Assembly: GCA_964472545.1 (NCBI GenBank)
Contig: CAYYNP010000021.1
Span: 1-59,085 of the forward strand
Origin: CAYYNP01 sp964472545
GTDB lineage: Bacteria; Planctomycetota; Planctomycetia; Pirellulales; Thermoguttaceae
Length of the DNA: 59,085 nucleotides
Direction of reading: 5' to 3'
Below, in pieces: positions 1-7,299 of the stretch. A model generated the notes under the pieces. That model worked only from the letters and a program-made list of their open reading frames with translations, was not told the DNA's origin and made no database searches. The translations under genes and the position numbers were made by a program. Position 1 is the first letter of the stretch, and every line of letters starts with the position of its first letter.

Positions 1-319
1 GGGAACTTCGTCGGCAGGTTCCGTGTTGATTCTGGCTCGGAGCCAGTCCCCTTTTCCACTCCCGCGAATCGACTTTGCAGTTCTCCTGTCGTTGCGGCAG
101 GCGTGCATGAATCGGATTGAAGTCTCTGCTATCGTGGGCGGGGGCGCAGCACCGCTCGCCGAAAGGTCATCGGATGTGCATCACGTTATCGAGTGGGCCG
201 TGCATTGCGCGCTTTCTTGGTAGAAGGCCGCGGGTAGACGCAACTCACTTGCGGCCTGCCGGCTGGTGCAGCAGAATAGGGCTGGACGATGACCGGTTGC
301 CGAGAGGGACGAAAGTAGC
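1..319. other. Left-end non-coding segment
   Basis: No convincing gene is seen. Positions 38-88 are a dispersed repeat whose inverted copy closes the window, with a perfect 7-bp mini-hairpin (CTGGCTC/GAGCCAG) around 36-50. The rest is upstream sequence of the first gene; I see no clear sigma70 promoter. Confidence 0.6.
38..88 (+). repeat. Dispersed repeat, left-end copy
   Basis: About 50 nt that recur in reverse complement at 59034-59085. The two differ by one indel, in the run after CCAGTCCCC. Presence at both contig ends suggests a multicopy element that stopped assembly. Confidence 0.85.
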
Positions 320-1936
320 ATGCATTTCTTGAGAAGAGCGGGGGTCTTTGTAGTCCTGTTTGCGTCGTGCGCAGTTGCCGCGACCGGGACGGAGCATGCA
401 TCGGGGACGCTGGCGCCGGATACCCGATGGCAGACGCCCTATTACACGATTGACTCTGGCGTCGATGGTCCGAAACTGCTGATCGTCGGCGGCATACACG
501 GCAATGAGCCGGCCGGCTATCGTGCTGCCGAACAGATTCGACATTGGCCCATCGTGAAAGGAAAACTAGTTGTCATCCCCGGGGTCAATAGGCCAGGGTT
601 GAAGGCCAACACGCGCCACCTCCCGGGAGAACCCGAGGACCGCCGTGATCTCAATCGAAACTTTCCGAGCGATGGTGTGGGGGAGGGAGCTCGCGGTGAG
701 ATTGCGCAGCACCTCTGGCGATTCGTGCGGGAGCAACACCCCGACTGGATTCTCGATCTGCACGAAGGTTACGAATTCCACGTCTCTCATCAACCGCCCG
801 AAGGAAAGGACAAGTCGGTCGGGTCAAGTTTGATCTTCAAGGAAGACTCGACTTTGGCGCCCATCGCTCGACGGATGCAGGAGGCGGCCAACAGCATGGT
901 GGATGATGCGGACCGCCGATTCGTGTTGCTCAACAGAGGTCCGAAGGAGATGACCCTGGTCGGTGCTTGTACGCGGCATCTTGGCGCCAAAGGGATGATC
1001 TTAGAGACCACCTTCAATCATCAGCCGATCTCCTTGCGAACCCGACAACACCGGGCGATGGTCGACGTCCTGATGCGCCACCTGGGCATGATCGACCGCG
1101 ACTGCGTGGACGTCATGGCCGGGGGTGAGCGAGACCAGTCAACCGACGTGGCGTTGTACGACGGGTCCGGGGCCAGCGTCCGCGGCGTCGGCCGCCTGGC
1201 CGGGATCATCGACCGGACGCCGGAGATGACGTCGCACCATCTGGGCCCGGCCGATATGCGCCCGGCCGTGCTGGGACAATTCGATGCGATTGTGTTTCCA
1301 GGTGGGAGTGGCTCCAAGCAAGCCAAGGCGATCGGTCCGGCAGGTCGAGAACACGTACGTGACTTCGTTCGCAATGGTGGAGGGTATCTCGGAGTCTGCG
1401 CGGGTGCATATCTTTGCTCGGCCCACTACTCCTGGTCGCTCGATCTGATCGCCACCAGCGTGTTCACCGGATCGCGCGAGATCGAGGGCCTGGGCAAGAA
1501 GCAGATGTGGTACCGAGGCAAATCCACGACGGTCAAGGTGCAACTCACCGCCGAAGGGAAGAGACTATTCGCTCATGTGCCGGAACAGATCGAGGTCACG
1601 TATCAGAACGGCCCGATCGTGTCGCCGAAAGCAGATCCCGATCTAAGCCCCTACACGCCGCTGGCGTACTTCCGGTCGGAACAGGTGCTATACGAGCCGC
1701 AGCGCGGTACGATGATCGACGCACCCGCCATTGTCGCCGGGCGGTTTCACCGGGGGCGGGTGATCGCCGTCAGCCCCCACCCGGAGGCCACGGAATCTCT
1801 ACACCCCATCATCACGGAGTCGATACGTTGGATAGCCGCACGACGTCCCCCGCAGATTTCGTCCAAGAATTCAAAACCCGCCGCGCATCGGCAATCTTGC
1901 GCACCGGCGATCAGCACGCCGCACGCCAGGCAATGA
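320..1936 (+). CDS. Exported M14 carboxypeptidase-like / BPL_N glutaminase-like fusion
   Basis: The 538-aa protein has a signal peptide (about 1-22) and two domains. Residues about 45-255 resemble succinylglutamate desuccinylase/M14: His60 and Glu63 in GGIHGNEPAG, DLNRNFP at 110-116, His148 in DLHEG and Glu229 in ILETT would be the zinc ligands, substrate-binding and catalytic residues. Residues about 275-500 resemble the class-I glutamine-amidotransferase-like BPL_N fold, with FPGGSG, Cys360 in GVCAGAYL, and a His487/Glu489 pair in SPHPE. The likely role is periplasmic hydrolysis of a peptide or amide, with unknown substrate. The last ~36 codons overlap the next gene in another frame. The domain calls are from motifs; the fusion is unusual. 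Confidence 0.8.
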   Translation: MHFLRRAGVFVVLFASCAVAATGTEHASGTLAPDTRWQTPYYTIDSGVDGPKLLIVGGIHGNEPAGYRAAEQIRHWPIVKGKLVVIPGVNRPGLKANTRHLPGEPEDRRDLNRNFPSDGVGEGARGEIAQHLWRFVREQHPDWILDLHEGYEFHVSHQPPEGKDKSVGSSLIFKEDSTLAPIARRMQEAANSMVDDADRRFVLLNRGPKEMTLVGACTRHLGAKGMILETTFNHQPISLRTRQHRAMVDVLMRHLGMIDRDCVDVMAGGERDQSTDVALYDGSGASVRGVGRLAGIIDRTPEMTSHHLGPADMRPAVLGQFDAIVFPGGSGSKQAKAIGPAGREHVRDFVRNGGGYLGVCAGAYLCSAHYSWSLDLIATSVFTGSREIEGLGKKQMWYRGKSTTVKVQLTAEGKRLFAHVPEQIEVTYQNGPIVSPKADPDLSPYTPLAYFRSEQVLYEPQRGTMIDAPAIVAGRFHRGRVIAVSPHPEATESLHPIITESIRWIAARRPPQISSKNSKPAAHRQSCAPAISTPHARQ

Positions 1937-2475
1937 ACGCGGCGATCCAAGGCGGTTTCCGCATCGCCGAGTTCACACTGTCGATTCCCAACGCGATGGA
2001 ATTGATCGCAGAGTTTTCCGCTCGACGCGACCTGATCGTCGGTGCGGGAACGGTGCTGACCGCTGAGGACGCAGCGGCGGCGGTCAAAGCCGGGGCGACG
2101 TTCCTGGTCTCGCCGGTCGTCGATGAAGCGGTGATCGACGAGGCGTCGGCGCGGGCCGTGGCCGTCATGCCCGGCTGCTCCACTCCCACCGAAATGCTCC
2201 GCGCCCACCGCGCCGGCGCACCCCTACAGAAACTCTTTCCCGAACAGGCAATCGGCCCGGCGTGGGTCAAACAAACGCTTGGCCCTTTGCCCTTCTTGAA
2301 CATTGTGCCCACGTCGGGCGTTACTCTCGACAATGCGGCCGACTACCTCCGCGCCGGCGCGTTTGCCGTGGGCTTTGTCAATTCCCTGTTCGATCCCACG
2401 GACATTGCCGACGAGAACTGGCAGGCCATTGAAGACCGCGCCGCCCGGATGCTTCAGAGCGTCCACGGCGTATGA
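1828..2475 (+). CDS. KDPG/KHG aldolase family protein (Eda-like)
   Basis: A 215-aa class-I aldolase of the Entner-Doudoroff type, cleaving 2-keto-3-deoxy-6-phosphogluconate or a related keto-deoxy sugar acid. The Schiff-base Lys is in LQKLFP, the catalytic Glu in IAEFTL, and the phosphate-site motif reads PTSGV. TTG at 1828 is preferred: GGAG lies 8 nt upstream and the start keeps the first beta strand (ASAILRTGD). An in-frame ATG at 1933 overlaps the upstream stop as ATGA but would delete that strand. The Arg after EVTL in E. coli Eda is Ser here, so the substrate may differ. It overlaps the upstream gene by 109 nt. Confidence 0.85.
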   Translation: MDSRTTSPADFVQEFKTRRASAILRTGDQHAARQAMNAAIQGGFRIAEFTLSIPNAMELIAEFSARRDLIVGAGTVLTAEDAAAAVKAGATFLVSPVVDEAVIDEASARAVAVMPGCSTPTEMLRAHRAGAPLQKLFPEQAIGPAWVKQTLGPLPFLNIVPTSGVTLDNAADYLRAGAFAVGFVNSLFDPTDIADENWQAIEDRAARMLQSVHGV

Positions 2476-2579
2476 GCCGCTTGAGCACGTGACCCGTGCC
2501 GGCGCGAGCCGATCCGCCGTGTCACGTTTCCCCAAGAGGATGCCGTCGCGCTCTTTCCAAAGCCTGTCGGTTATCAACC

Positions 2580-3845
2580 TTACCGATCGCTTGCGGCCCA
2601 GATGGCCTTGATGGTCAACTCTTGCCGCTGGCCTTTCGGCGGCGTCATGCTGGCCGTGTAGTGCTCGAATCGCCGCAACGGGAGTTGGAAGAACCCATTG
2701 GGGTCCGTTTCGCGCACCCATCGATAGGCGTATTCCAGCCATTGATTGCGATATGCCTCCGGCTGTTTGGTGAACCAGCCGATCTCATCCCAGCCCCAGA
2801 CGTGAAACCGGTCCGATTCGCGGTATTCCCCCGGGTGATCCGAACTACCGAAATTGTCGATTTCGACGATATAGGGCAGGGCCTTGCACGACCATCCGCT
2901 TGGGGTGCGCCCACCGACGCTTCGACCGTAGATACTGTCGCTGAATCCCTTTTCCAAAATCGCCTGGTAGGGCTTGCCTTTGACCGATTTGGGCCGGGAG
3001 GGGAAGGAGTGGAGGTCGAACATGAGCTGGCCGTCGTGGACGATGCCCCCGCTGGGCACGTGGGCGTCGCAGAGAACGATGTGACGTCGGGCGTGTTTTT
3101 TCGCATAACTGCGCAGGCGGGCCATCATATCGCGCCAGTGGACGTGGTCTCTGTCGCGGTCGTCCATGATCTCGACTTGCCCGAAGTGAATCGCCTCGAC
3201 GCCCATGTCGATCCACCGCTTGCCGACGTAGACGAACCACATGCGGGTTTCCGGGCGGCTCATATCCGGGACCGACGCGCCTCGGCGCCAGTGGTCGACG
3301 CGATGGCCGAAGGGGTAGATCATGTCTTCATAGCGGAAATTCCGCACTTCCGGTGCTAGACCGAATTCCTCAAACACGGAGGCCGGAATGGGGACGTTGT
3401 TCACATCGGTCGTAATGATCTCGAAGATCGCCCCTTGCAGCACGACGTCGGAGTCCATTTGATGAATGCGCTTAACGAAAGGCTCGCCCTTCTCGACCAA
3501 GGCGTCGATGCGCGATTCGCTGCCCCACATCCAGATCACGCGTCCGGCGAATTTCACGCCCGTGTTTTGCATCATCCGCAAATCATCGTCCGAGGTCAGA
3601 TGCAACAGGGAGGCGACCGTGGCGCTGCGGGCCAGGTAGTTTTCCAATACGGGACGAGAGATTCGGCCGTCGAAACGATAATCGAGTTTCGCCGGCGGCG
3701 GCTTGGCGGCCGTCTCGGCAGCACGGGGTGCAGCAGCGGCCATGCAGATGAGCACCCAGGCGACGCCGACGAGTGATCGAGAAAGCAACGGCTTGCGGAG
3801 GACCTCAGGGGCGAAGCGGCACAATGTCATGCGGCCGGTCGTCAT
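2580..3845 (-). CDS. Exported protein of unknown function
   Basis: A 421-aa protein with an N-terminal export signal (hydrophobic about 23-42, ending near APRAAE). The ATG at 3845 follows AGGAG at good spacing. The mature part is rich in Trp, Asp and His, with stretches such as IWMWGSE, HFGQVEIMDDR and LCDAHVPSGG that recall a TIM-barrel glycosidase-like fold. I cannot assign a family. It lies 104 bp downstream of the DUF1080 gene on the same strand, so the two may be co-transcribed and act on carbohydrate. Confidence 0.75.
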   Translation of the reverse strand: MTTGRMTLCRFAPEVLRKPLLSRSLVGVAWVLICMAAAAPRAAETAAKPPPAKLDYRFDGRISRPVLENYLARSATVASLLHLTSDDDLRMMQNTGVKFAGRVIWMWGSESRIDALVEKGEPFVKRIHQMDSDVVLQGAIFEIITTDVNNVPIPASVFEEFGLAPEVRNFRYEDMIYPFGHRVDHWRRGASVPDMSRPETRMWFVYVGKRWIDMGVEAIHFGQVEIMDDRDRDHVHWRDMMARLRSYAKKHARRHIVLCDAHVPSGGIVHDGQLMFDLHSFPSRPKSVKGKPYQAILEKGFSDSIYGRSVGGRTPSGWSCKALPYIVEIDNFGSSDHPGEYRESDRFHVWGWDEIGWFTKQPEAYRNQWLEYAYRWVRETDPNGFFQLPLRRFEHYTASMTPPKGQRQELTIKAIWAASDR

Positions 3846-3949
3846 GGGGTTTATCTCCTAAGGGCAGTAGCTTCGGCCCAGTAGCTTCCGCCCCCTTAGA
3901 TCCCCCGGCGGTTTGCCGTCACTTACGCAACGCGTCCGCTTCGCGCGGC

Positions 3950-4588
3950 CTACTTCAGTTCCTTGATCCGCACGTTCCGATACCAAACCCGCTTCGCTTC
4001 GTCTTGAAACCCGATGTGGCCTTCCAGCGGGCGGTCCTTCACGGCCGACTTGCTCAGGTCGAGGTCGTGGATCTGCTCGCCGTTGTGTACGACCTGCAAC
4101 TGGCTGCCGCGCAGGGTGATCGTGTAGCGGTTCCACTCGCCGGCCGGCTTGGCCATGTTTTTCGAGGGGCCGGCGGTGCCGATCACGCCGCCGCAGTCGT
4201 GGTGGCCGGGCGACGCCAGGCCATGCGTGTCGAGGATCTGCACCTCGAAGCCGGTCTTGACCTGGCTGGCCGGGTCGCCCACGCGGAGGAAGACGCCGGA
4301 GTTGCCCTTGGCGTTGATCTTGAACTCCAGATCGAGGATGAAGTCCTTGTACTTTCGCGCGGTGGTGATGTAGGCGTCGTAGCGCTGCCAGCCGTGTTCG
4401 CCCGGCCGTGGGTGCAGCGAGACGACGTTGCCCGGCTCGACGATCCAGTTGCCGGTCGTCTGCCAGCCGGTGAGGTCCTTGCCGTTGAACATCGGCGTGA
4501 AGCCGTCGGCGTCGGCGGCCGGGGCGGGTACGGCCGTGGCGAAGATGACAGCGGCACAAAGCAGCACGAAGACGTGTTGACGGGGCAT
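3950..4588 (-). CDS. DUF1080 (3-keto-disaccharide hydrolase-type) exported protein
   Basis: The 212-aa protein has a signal peptide (about 1-24, cleavage near APAADA) and one jelly-roll DUF1080 domain. Typical motifs are FNGKDLTGW near the start, the NSGVFLR strand, FEVQILD and the C-terminal WYRNVRIKEL. Family members act on keto-glycosides or bind glycans. The start is set at 4588: AAGGAG lies 7 nt upstream, while the ATG five codons earlier would contain that SD inside the coding sequence. It is probably the first gene of a unit with 2580-3845. Confidence 0.9.
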   Translation of the reverse strand: MPRQHVFVLLCAAVIFATAVPAPAADADGFTPMFNGKDLTGWQTTGNWIVEPGNVVSLHPRPGEHGWQRYDAYITTARKYKDFILDLEFKINAKGNSGVFLRVGDPASQVKTGFEVQILDTHGLASPGHHDCGGVIGTAGPSKNMAKPAGEWNRYTITLRGSQLQVVHNGEQIHDLDLSKSAVKDRPLEGHIGFQDEAKRVWYRNVRIKELK

Positions 4589-4649
4589 GGTGTTCTCCTT
4601 CATCGAAAAATGGGGGCAAGACGATCACGCCGGAAATCACGTGCAAGAG

Positions 4650-4655
4650 ATTATA
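4650..4655 (-). promoter_or_regulatory. Possible -10 box (TATAAT)
   Basis: A perfect TATAAT on the minus strand, about 60 nt before the DUF1080 start. At 17-nt spacing the -35 (GCGATT) is poor, so this is only a candidate. Confidence 0.35.
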
Positions 4656-4722
4656 CACCATGGCGACGGCGAAATCGCCAGCGCGGAGCCCATAATCCCC
4701 TGGCCCGCATTTCTCACCGCCT

Positions 4723-4744
4723 GTAGCCGAATTCGCTGAACTCT
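4723..4744 (+). repeat. GTAGCCGAATTCG-type dispersed repeat, partial copy
   Basis: GTAGCCGAATTCG followed by a diverged tail. It matches the outer arm of the full hairpin at 11412-11477. It lies at the left edge of the accessory island and faces a copy at the right edge. Confidence 0.6.
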
Positions 4745-4829
4745 ACACAACGGTTCAGGAACTCGGTACAAGTGCGTCGCCGTTCGCCGTTATACCTCCC
4801 TGCTTCCCTGCGTCAACAGGCCTCCATCC

Positions 4830-5150
4830 ATGGCGAAGAAAAAGACGGCCACCACCCGAAGAGGTGTGGCCGGCCGCTTCAAAGCTGGCACAGCCCCGGG
4901 GCCCGGCCGTCCCGCGAAGTCGCCGCAGATCGCCGTCGACACCTTGCGTTCTCTGATCGACGCAAAGCTCGACGCCGCCGCCATGCTCATGCTTGCCGAC
5001 AAAGAGGCCAACCGCGAAGAGTTCTACCGCCTCCTCGCGTCCCGTTACTCGCCCGACACCGTTCAACGCCTCAGGGATCTCGACGAATTGTCCGACAGAG
5101 CACTCAGCGTTTTGACCAAACGTCTGGACAAAGAACTGGACACACCGTAA
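4830..5150 (+). CDS. Small basic DUF5681-like protein
   Basis: A 106-aa protein. The N-terminus is basic and contains GRFKAGTAPGPGRPAKSP, the type of segment that opens DUF5681 and some phage packaging-associated small proteins. It is followed by an alpha-helical remainder (about 35-106) rich in Leu, Asp, Glu and Arg. No strong SD is visible before the ATG. It is the first plus-strand gene of the accessory island. A role in DNA packaging is only an inference from the motif and the phage-like neighbours. Confidence 0.6.
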   Translation: MAKKKTATTRRGVAGRFKAGTAPGPGRPAKSPQIAVDTLRSLIDAKLDAAAMLMLADKEANREEFYRLLASRYSPDTVQRLRDLDELSDRALSVLTKRLDKELDTP

Positions 5151-5323
5151 GATCATCTCCATCCGAAAACCCACCCAAATCACCCTTACGGTTTTACGGT
5201 TTCTGCCGTGTTTGTGCGTCGCCCGATCACTTTCACGGCACGGCGATCGCCGGTAGCCCCTCATCAACCCTGGCCGGCGATCGCCTCTTCTTTTGCTCGC
5301 TACCTTCTGCCTGCCCCTCACGT

Positions 5324-5569
5324 CTATGGCGCCCCGTTCCGAAACCACGCCGCCGACGGCCTCGCACGTTCCGACAACGGCCTGGCCGGAATCATGGCGA
5401 CACGCGTCGCGTCTTCGACTACAATGCAACTGCACCACCTGTGCAGTCTCGGCCCGTGATGCAATTCCGCACCGCCTTCCATACTCCACCCGTCGCCTTC
5501 AACGCGGCCGTCCAGCATACGGCAAATCGAACACGGCCGCTTCGATTGCACCTTCCAAACACGTGCCAT
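5324..5569 (-). CDS. Small protein with phage head-morphogenesis-type Cys motif
   Basis: An 81-aa protein whose ATG at 5569 follows AGGAGA with ideal spacing. Residues 4-50 run VWKVQSKRPCSIC, then LDG, then HRWCSC. This resembles the C-terminal Cys cluster of Mu gpF/SPP1 gp7-type minor head proteins (W, CxxC, LxG, then CxC). It is far shorter than a full head protein (usually over 250 aa), so it is either a remnant or a stand-alone small metal-binding protein. It starts back to back with the plus-strand gene at 5568. Confidence 0.5.
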   Translation of the reverse strand: MARVWKVQSKRPCSICRMLDGRVEGDGWSMEGGAELHHGPRLHRWCSCIVVEDATRVAMIPARPLSERARPSAAWFRNGAP

Positions 5570-5786
5570 GGAATCTCCTCTCGACAAGTCAGAAGTCTAC
5601 CGCGGTCAAGACGACCACAACCTGGCCGCCTTGGAGACTCTACAGACCGACTGGCACAAAGCACAACTGGCCGCTCTTCTTCAAGGCTGGTACGGCTCGA
5701 TCGACGTTCACGTTACCATCCACGATGGCTTGATCGTTCATCACACGGCCGAACCAACCTGTCGGCATCACGTTCAGTCACCATGA
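5568..5786 (+). CDS. DUF2292-like small protein
   Basis: A 72-aa protein with a charged helical N-terminus. Residues about 40-60 read GWYGSIDVHVTIHDGLIVHH, resembling the YGsVxIxIxDGxV core of DUF2292 proteins, which are small and often phage- or mobile-element-linked. No good SD precedes the ATG. Its stop overlaps the next start as ATGA (5783-5786), implying translational coupling. The reading frame has a normal residue composition, unlike the Arg/Pro-rich shadow frames around it. Confidence 0.5.
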   Translation: MESPLDKSEVYRGQDDHNLAALETLQTDWHKAQLAALLQGWYGSIDVHVTIHDGLIVHHTAEPTCRHHVQSP

Positions 5787-5908
5787 ACGAAGACGACTTT
5801 ATCCGCCGCTACATTTGGGTCTGGCCGGCATTCCTCATCTACGCCGGCATTATGCTTCTCCTCCAACTCGGCCGCTGGCTCCTCGTCGACGTCCTCGGCA
5901 TCTTCTGA
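5783..5908 (+). CDS. 41-aa single-pass membrane peptide
   Basis: Residues about 12-38 form one hydrophobic helix with aromatic flanks (YIWVWPAFLIYAGIMLLLQL). The N-terminus is acidic (MNEDDF). It overlaps the DUF2292-like gene by ATGA and would be made by coupled translation. Small membrane peptides of this kind occur in phage and satellite modules, but no family is recognised. The membrane character and the coupling support it as a real gene. Confidence 0.5.
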   Translation: MNEDDFIRRYIWVWPAFLIYAGIMLLLQLGRWLLVDVLGIF

Positions 5909-6100
5909 CTCTCCGCCCGCGGTCGCGACTCCCCTCCTCCTTCCTCCGCCGTGCGGTCGCCCCGCCGCGGCCGCTCCGCGTCCGACGTCGGTTCGACCCC
6001 CGGCGGATCCACGAGTGGACTGAGAGTGCCCGGCACGTCCACGAGATAGCCTGCGGTCGCAAGCCACTCCCTCCGCTTCGACACGCCAGAGCACGGGAAC

Positions 6101-6500
6101 GGCCGCCGGGGATTCTCGCCGATCGGCACGCTGCTTGCCCGTTCGCTCCGGGGCTGCTCGGCCGACGGCACGGGCATTGCTGGTCGCTCCGGGCGGCGGC
6201 GGCTTTGGCATGCGATCTGCGGCGTGGCGATCGTCCAAGCCGGATGGGACGCTCGTCGACTTGTGGATTCGGTCGGGGCGGTACAGCATCTCCGCTCCGC
6301 TAAGGAACCGCCCCGCTCCTGCCATCCACTGCGTCGATACCCACGCCCGGGCAGATCGCATGCCAAAGCCGCCGCCGCCCTCCGCTCTCCCTTGCAATGC
6401 CCGTGCCGTCGGCCGAGCAGCCCCTCCGCTCACTCGCGTTACCACCCACCCACCCCACGCGAGCAAGCAGCGTGCCGATCGGCGAGAATCCCCGGCGGCC
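6101..6500. repeat. Segmented long inverted repeat (potential ~400-nt hairpin)
   Basis: Three perfect arm pairs are nested: A 6101-6138 with 6463-6500 (38 bp), B 6150-6180 with 6394-6424 (31 bp), C 6191-6220 with 6351-6380 (30 bp). Shorter inner pairs continue the stem: 6221-6227/6341-6347, 6256-6260/6333-6337, 6263-6268/6324-6329 and CGGGGCGG 6274-6281 with 6308-6315. The terminal loop is 26 nt (6282-6307). The unpaired spacers are unequal (11 versus 38 nt between A and B, 10 versus 13 nt between B and C). Confidence 0.92.
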
Positions 6501-6563
6501 TGGTTGACCCTGCTTCGTGACCCCTTCCGCTTCGCGATGCTTCCGGTTTCACCCTGACGCTCT

Positions 6564-6578
6564 CCCACCCACCCACCC
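6564..6578 (-). other. G-quadruplex motif 1
   Basis: On the minus strand four G3 tracts are separated by single T residues (GGGTGGGTGGGTGGG), a canonical parallel G4 sequence. A weaker relative lies at 6442-6456. Confidence 0.8.
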
Positions 6579-6633
6579 GACAACAGCAAGCTTGCGTGCT
6601 CCTTCGCTGCCGCGTTACTCTCTGTTGTCAGGT

Positions 6634-6648
6634 CCCACCCACCCACCC
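6634..6648 (-). other. G-quadruplex motif 2
   Basis: Identical to the motif 70 nt upstream, again on the minus strand, downstream of the recombinase cluster in its direction of transcription. Confidence 0.8.
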
Positions 6649-6790
6649 GGCAATCGATCACACGAACCTGCGGCCCCTTCCGCTCCCGCGTTGCTCGTGG
6701 TGTTCACCAGGCGCACACTTCGTCCGCCTCCGCACGTCGACCAGCTCTCGCGGCTTCTCGGCCGCCTGGCGATCGCCGGCGACGTCGGCG

Positions 6791-7297
6791 TCAGCTCCCC
6801 GCTCCTCGGCCGCCTCGCGAACCTCCGGGTTCGCTCAATGGTAGATGTTCACTCAATGGCCGGTCTGCGTTCTTACTCCTTCTCCGTCGCCTCGGCCGCC
6901 GCTCCTCCGGCAAGCATCTCGCCGCCCCGCCGCCGTACGCCGCTTCCAGCTCTTCGGCTCCCGTCACCTCCCCTGCTCCATTGATCCGTAACCGGCACTC
7001 TTCTCCTTCCTCACTCGGCCGCCCCACCAGCGGCCCGCCGATGGGCCGGCACTCGCACTCTTCCAGCGTCGCGTACTCCTCTCTCGCGTGCATCGCGTGA
7101 AGGTACATCGCCGCCGCCTGGTGTATCTCCAGCGTGTCGATCCACGCCTCTGCTCCGCAGTCCTCACACAGGAAAACCACATAAACCCGCTCCTGGCTCC
7201 GCACCAAGATTGTCAGTTCCATACAGTCCGCCTCACACCCCATCGCATGCAACCGACGTCGACTCAATTCGTACGTCCGCCTTCGTTCATCGTTCAT
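6791..7297 (-). CDS. Cys-rich small protein, unknown
   Basis: A 168-aa protein. It starts two nt after the stop of the upstream gene, whose last codons supply the AGGAG SD. Residues about 20-50 contain GCEADC and CEDCG with an intervening beta-like VYVVFLCEDCG, suggesting a zinc ribbon. ECEC follows near residue 81. The C-terminal third is low-complexity (Arg-rich RRPRRRRRSK, then a PLSEHLPLSEP duplication matching a 13-nt direct repeat at 6830-6859), so the true end is uncertain. It is probably the last gene of the recombinase cluster. Confidence 0.55.
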   Translation of the reverse strand: MNDERRRTYELSRRRLHAMGCEADCMELTILVRSQERVYVVFLCEDCGAEAWIDTLEIHQAAAMYLHAMHAREEYATLEECECRPIGGPLVGRPSEEGEECRLRINGAGEVTGAEELEAAYGGGAARCLPEERRPRRRRRSKNADRPLSEHLPLSEPGGSRGGRGAGS

Positions 7298-7299
7298 CG

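Larger units (their letters stand above)
5909..6790. other. Hairpin-rich non-coding segment
   Basis: No ORF here looks real; frames on both strands give Arg/Pro/Ala-rich shadow peptides. The segment holds the segmented inverted repeat 6101-6500, two perfect G-quadruplex motifs and a recurring YCCGCTC-type motif. It separates the plus-strand small genes from the minus-strand recombinase cluster. Confidence 0.6.

Noticed and set aside
4650..4655. Strong sigma70 promoter
   Set aside because: The -10 is perfect but no convincing -35 is found, so it is kept only as a low-confidence site.
5774..6661. 295-aa minus-strand ORF across the inverted repeat
   Set aside because: It translates the hairpin arms into unrelated low-complexity peptides and has no SD; the DNA structure explains it better.
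6071..6690. Possible CRISPR array in the motif-block segment
   Set aside because: The repeated motif is only 7-10 nt and degenerate, and no cas gene is near.
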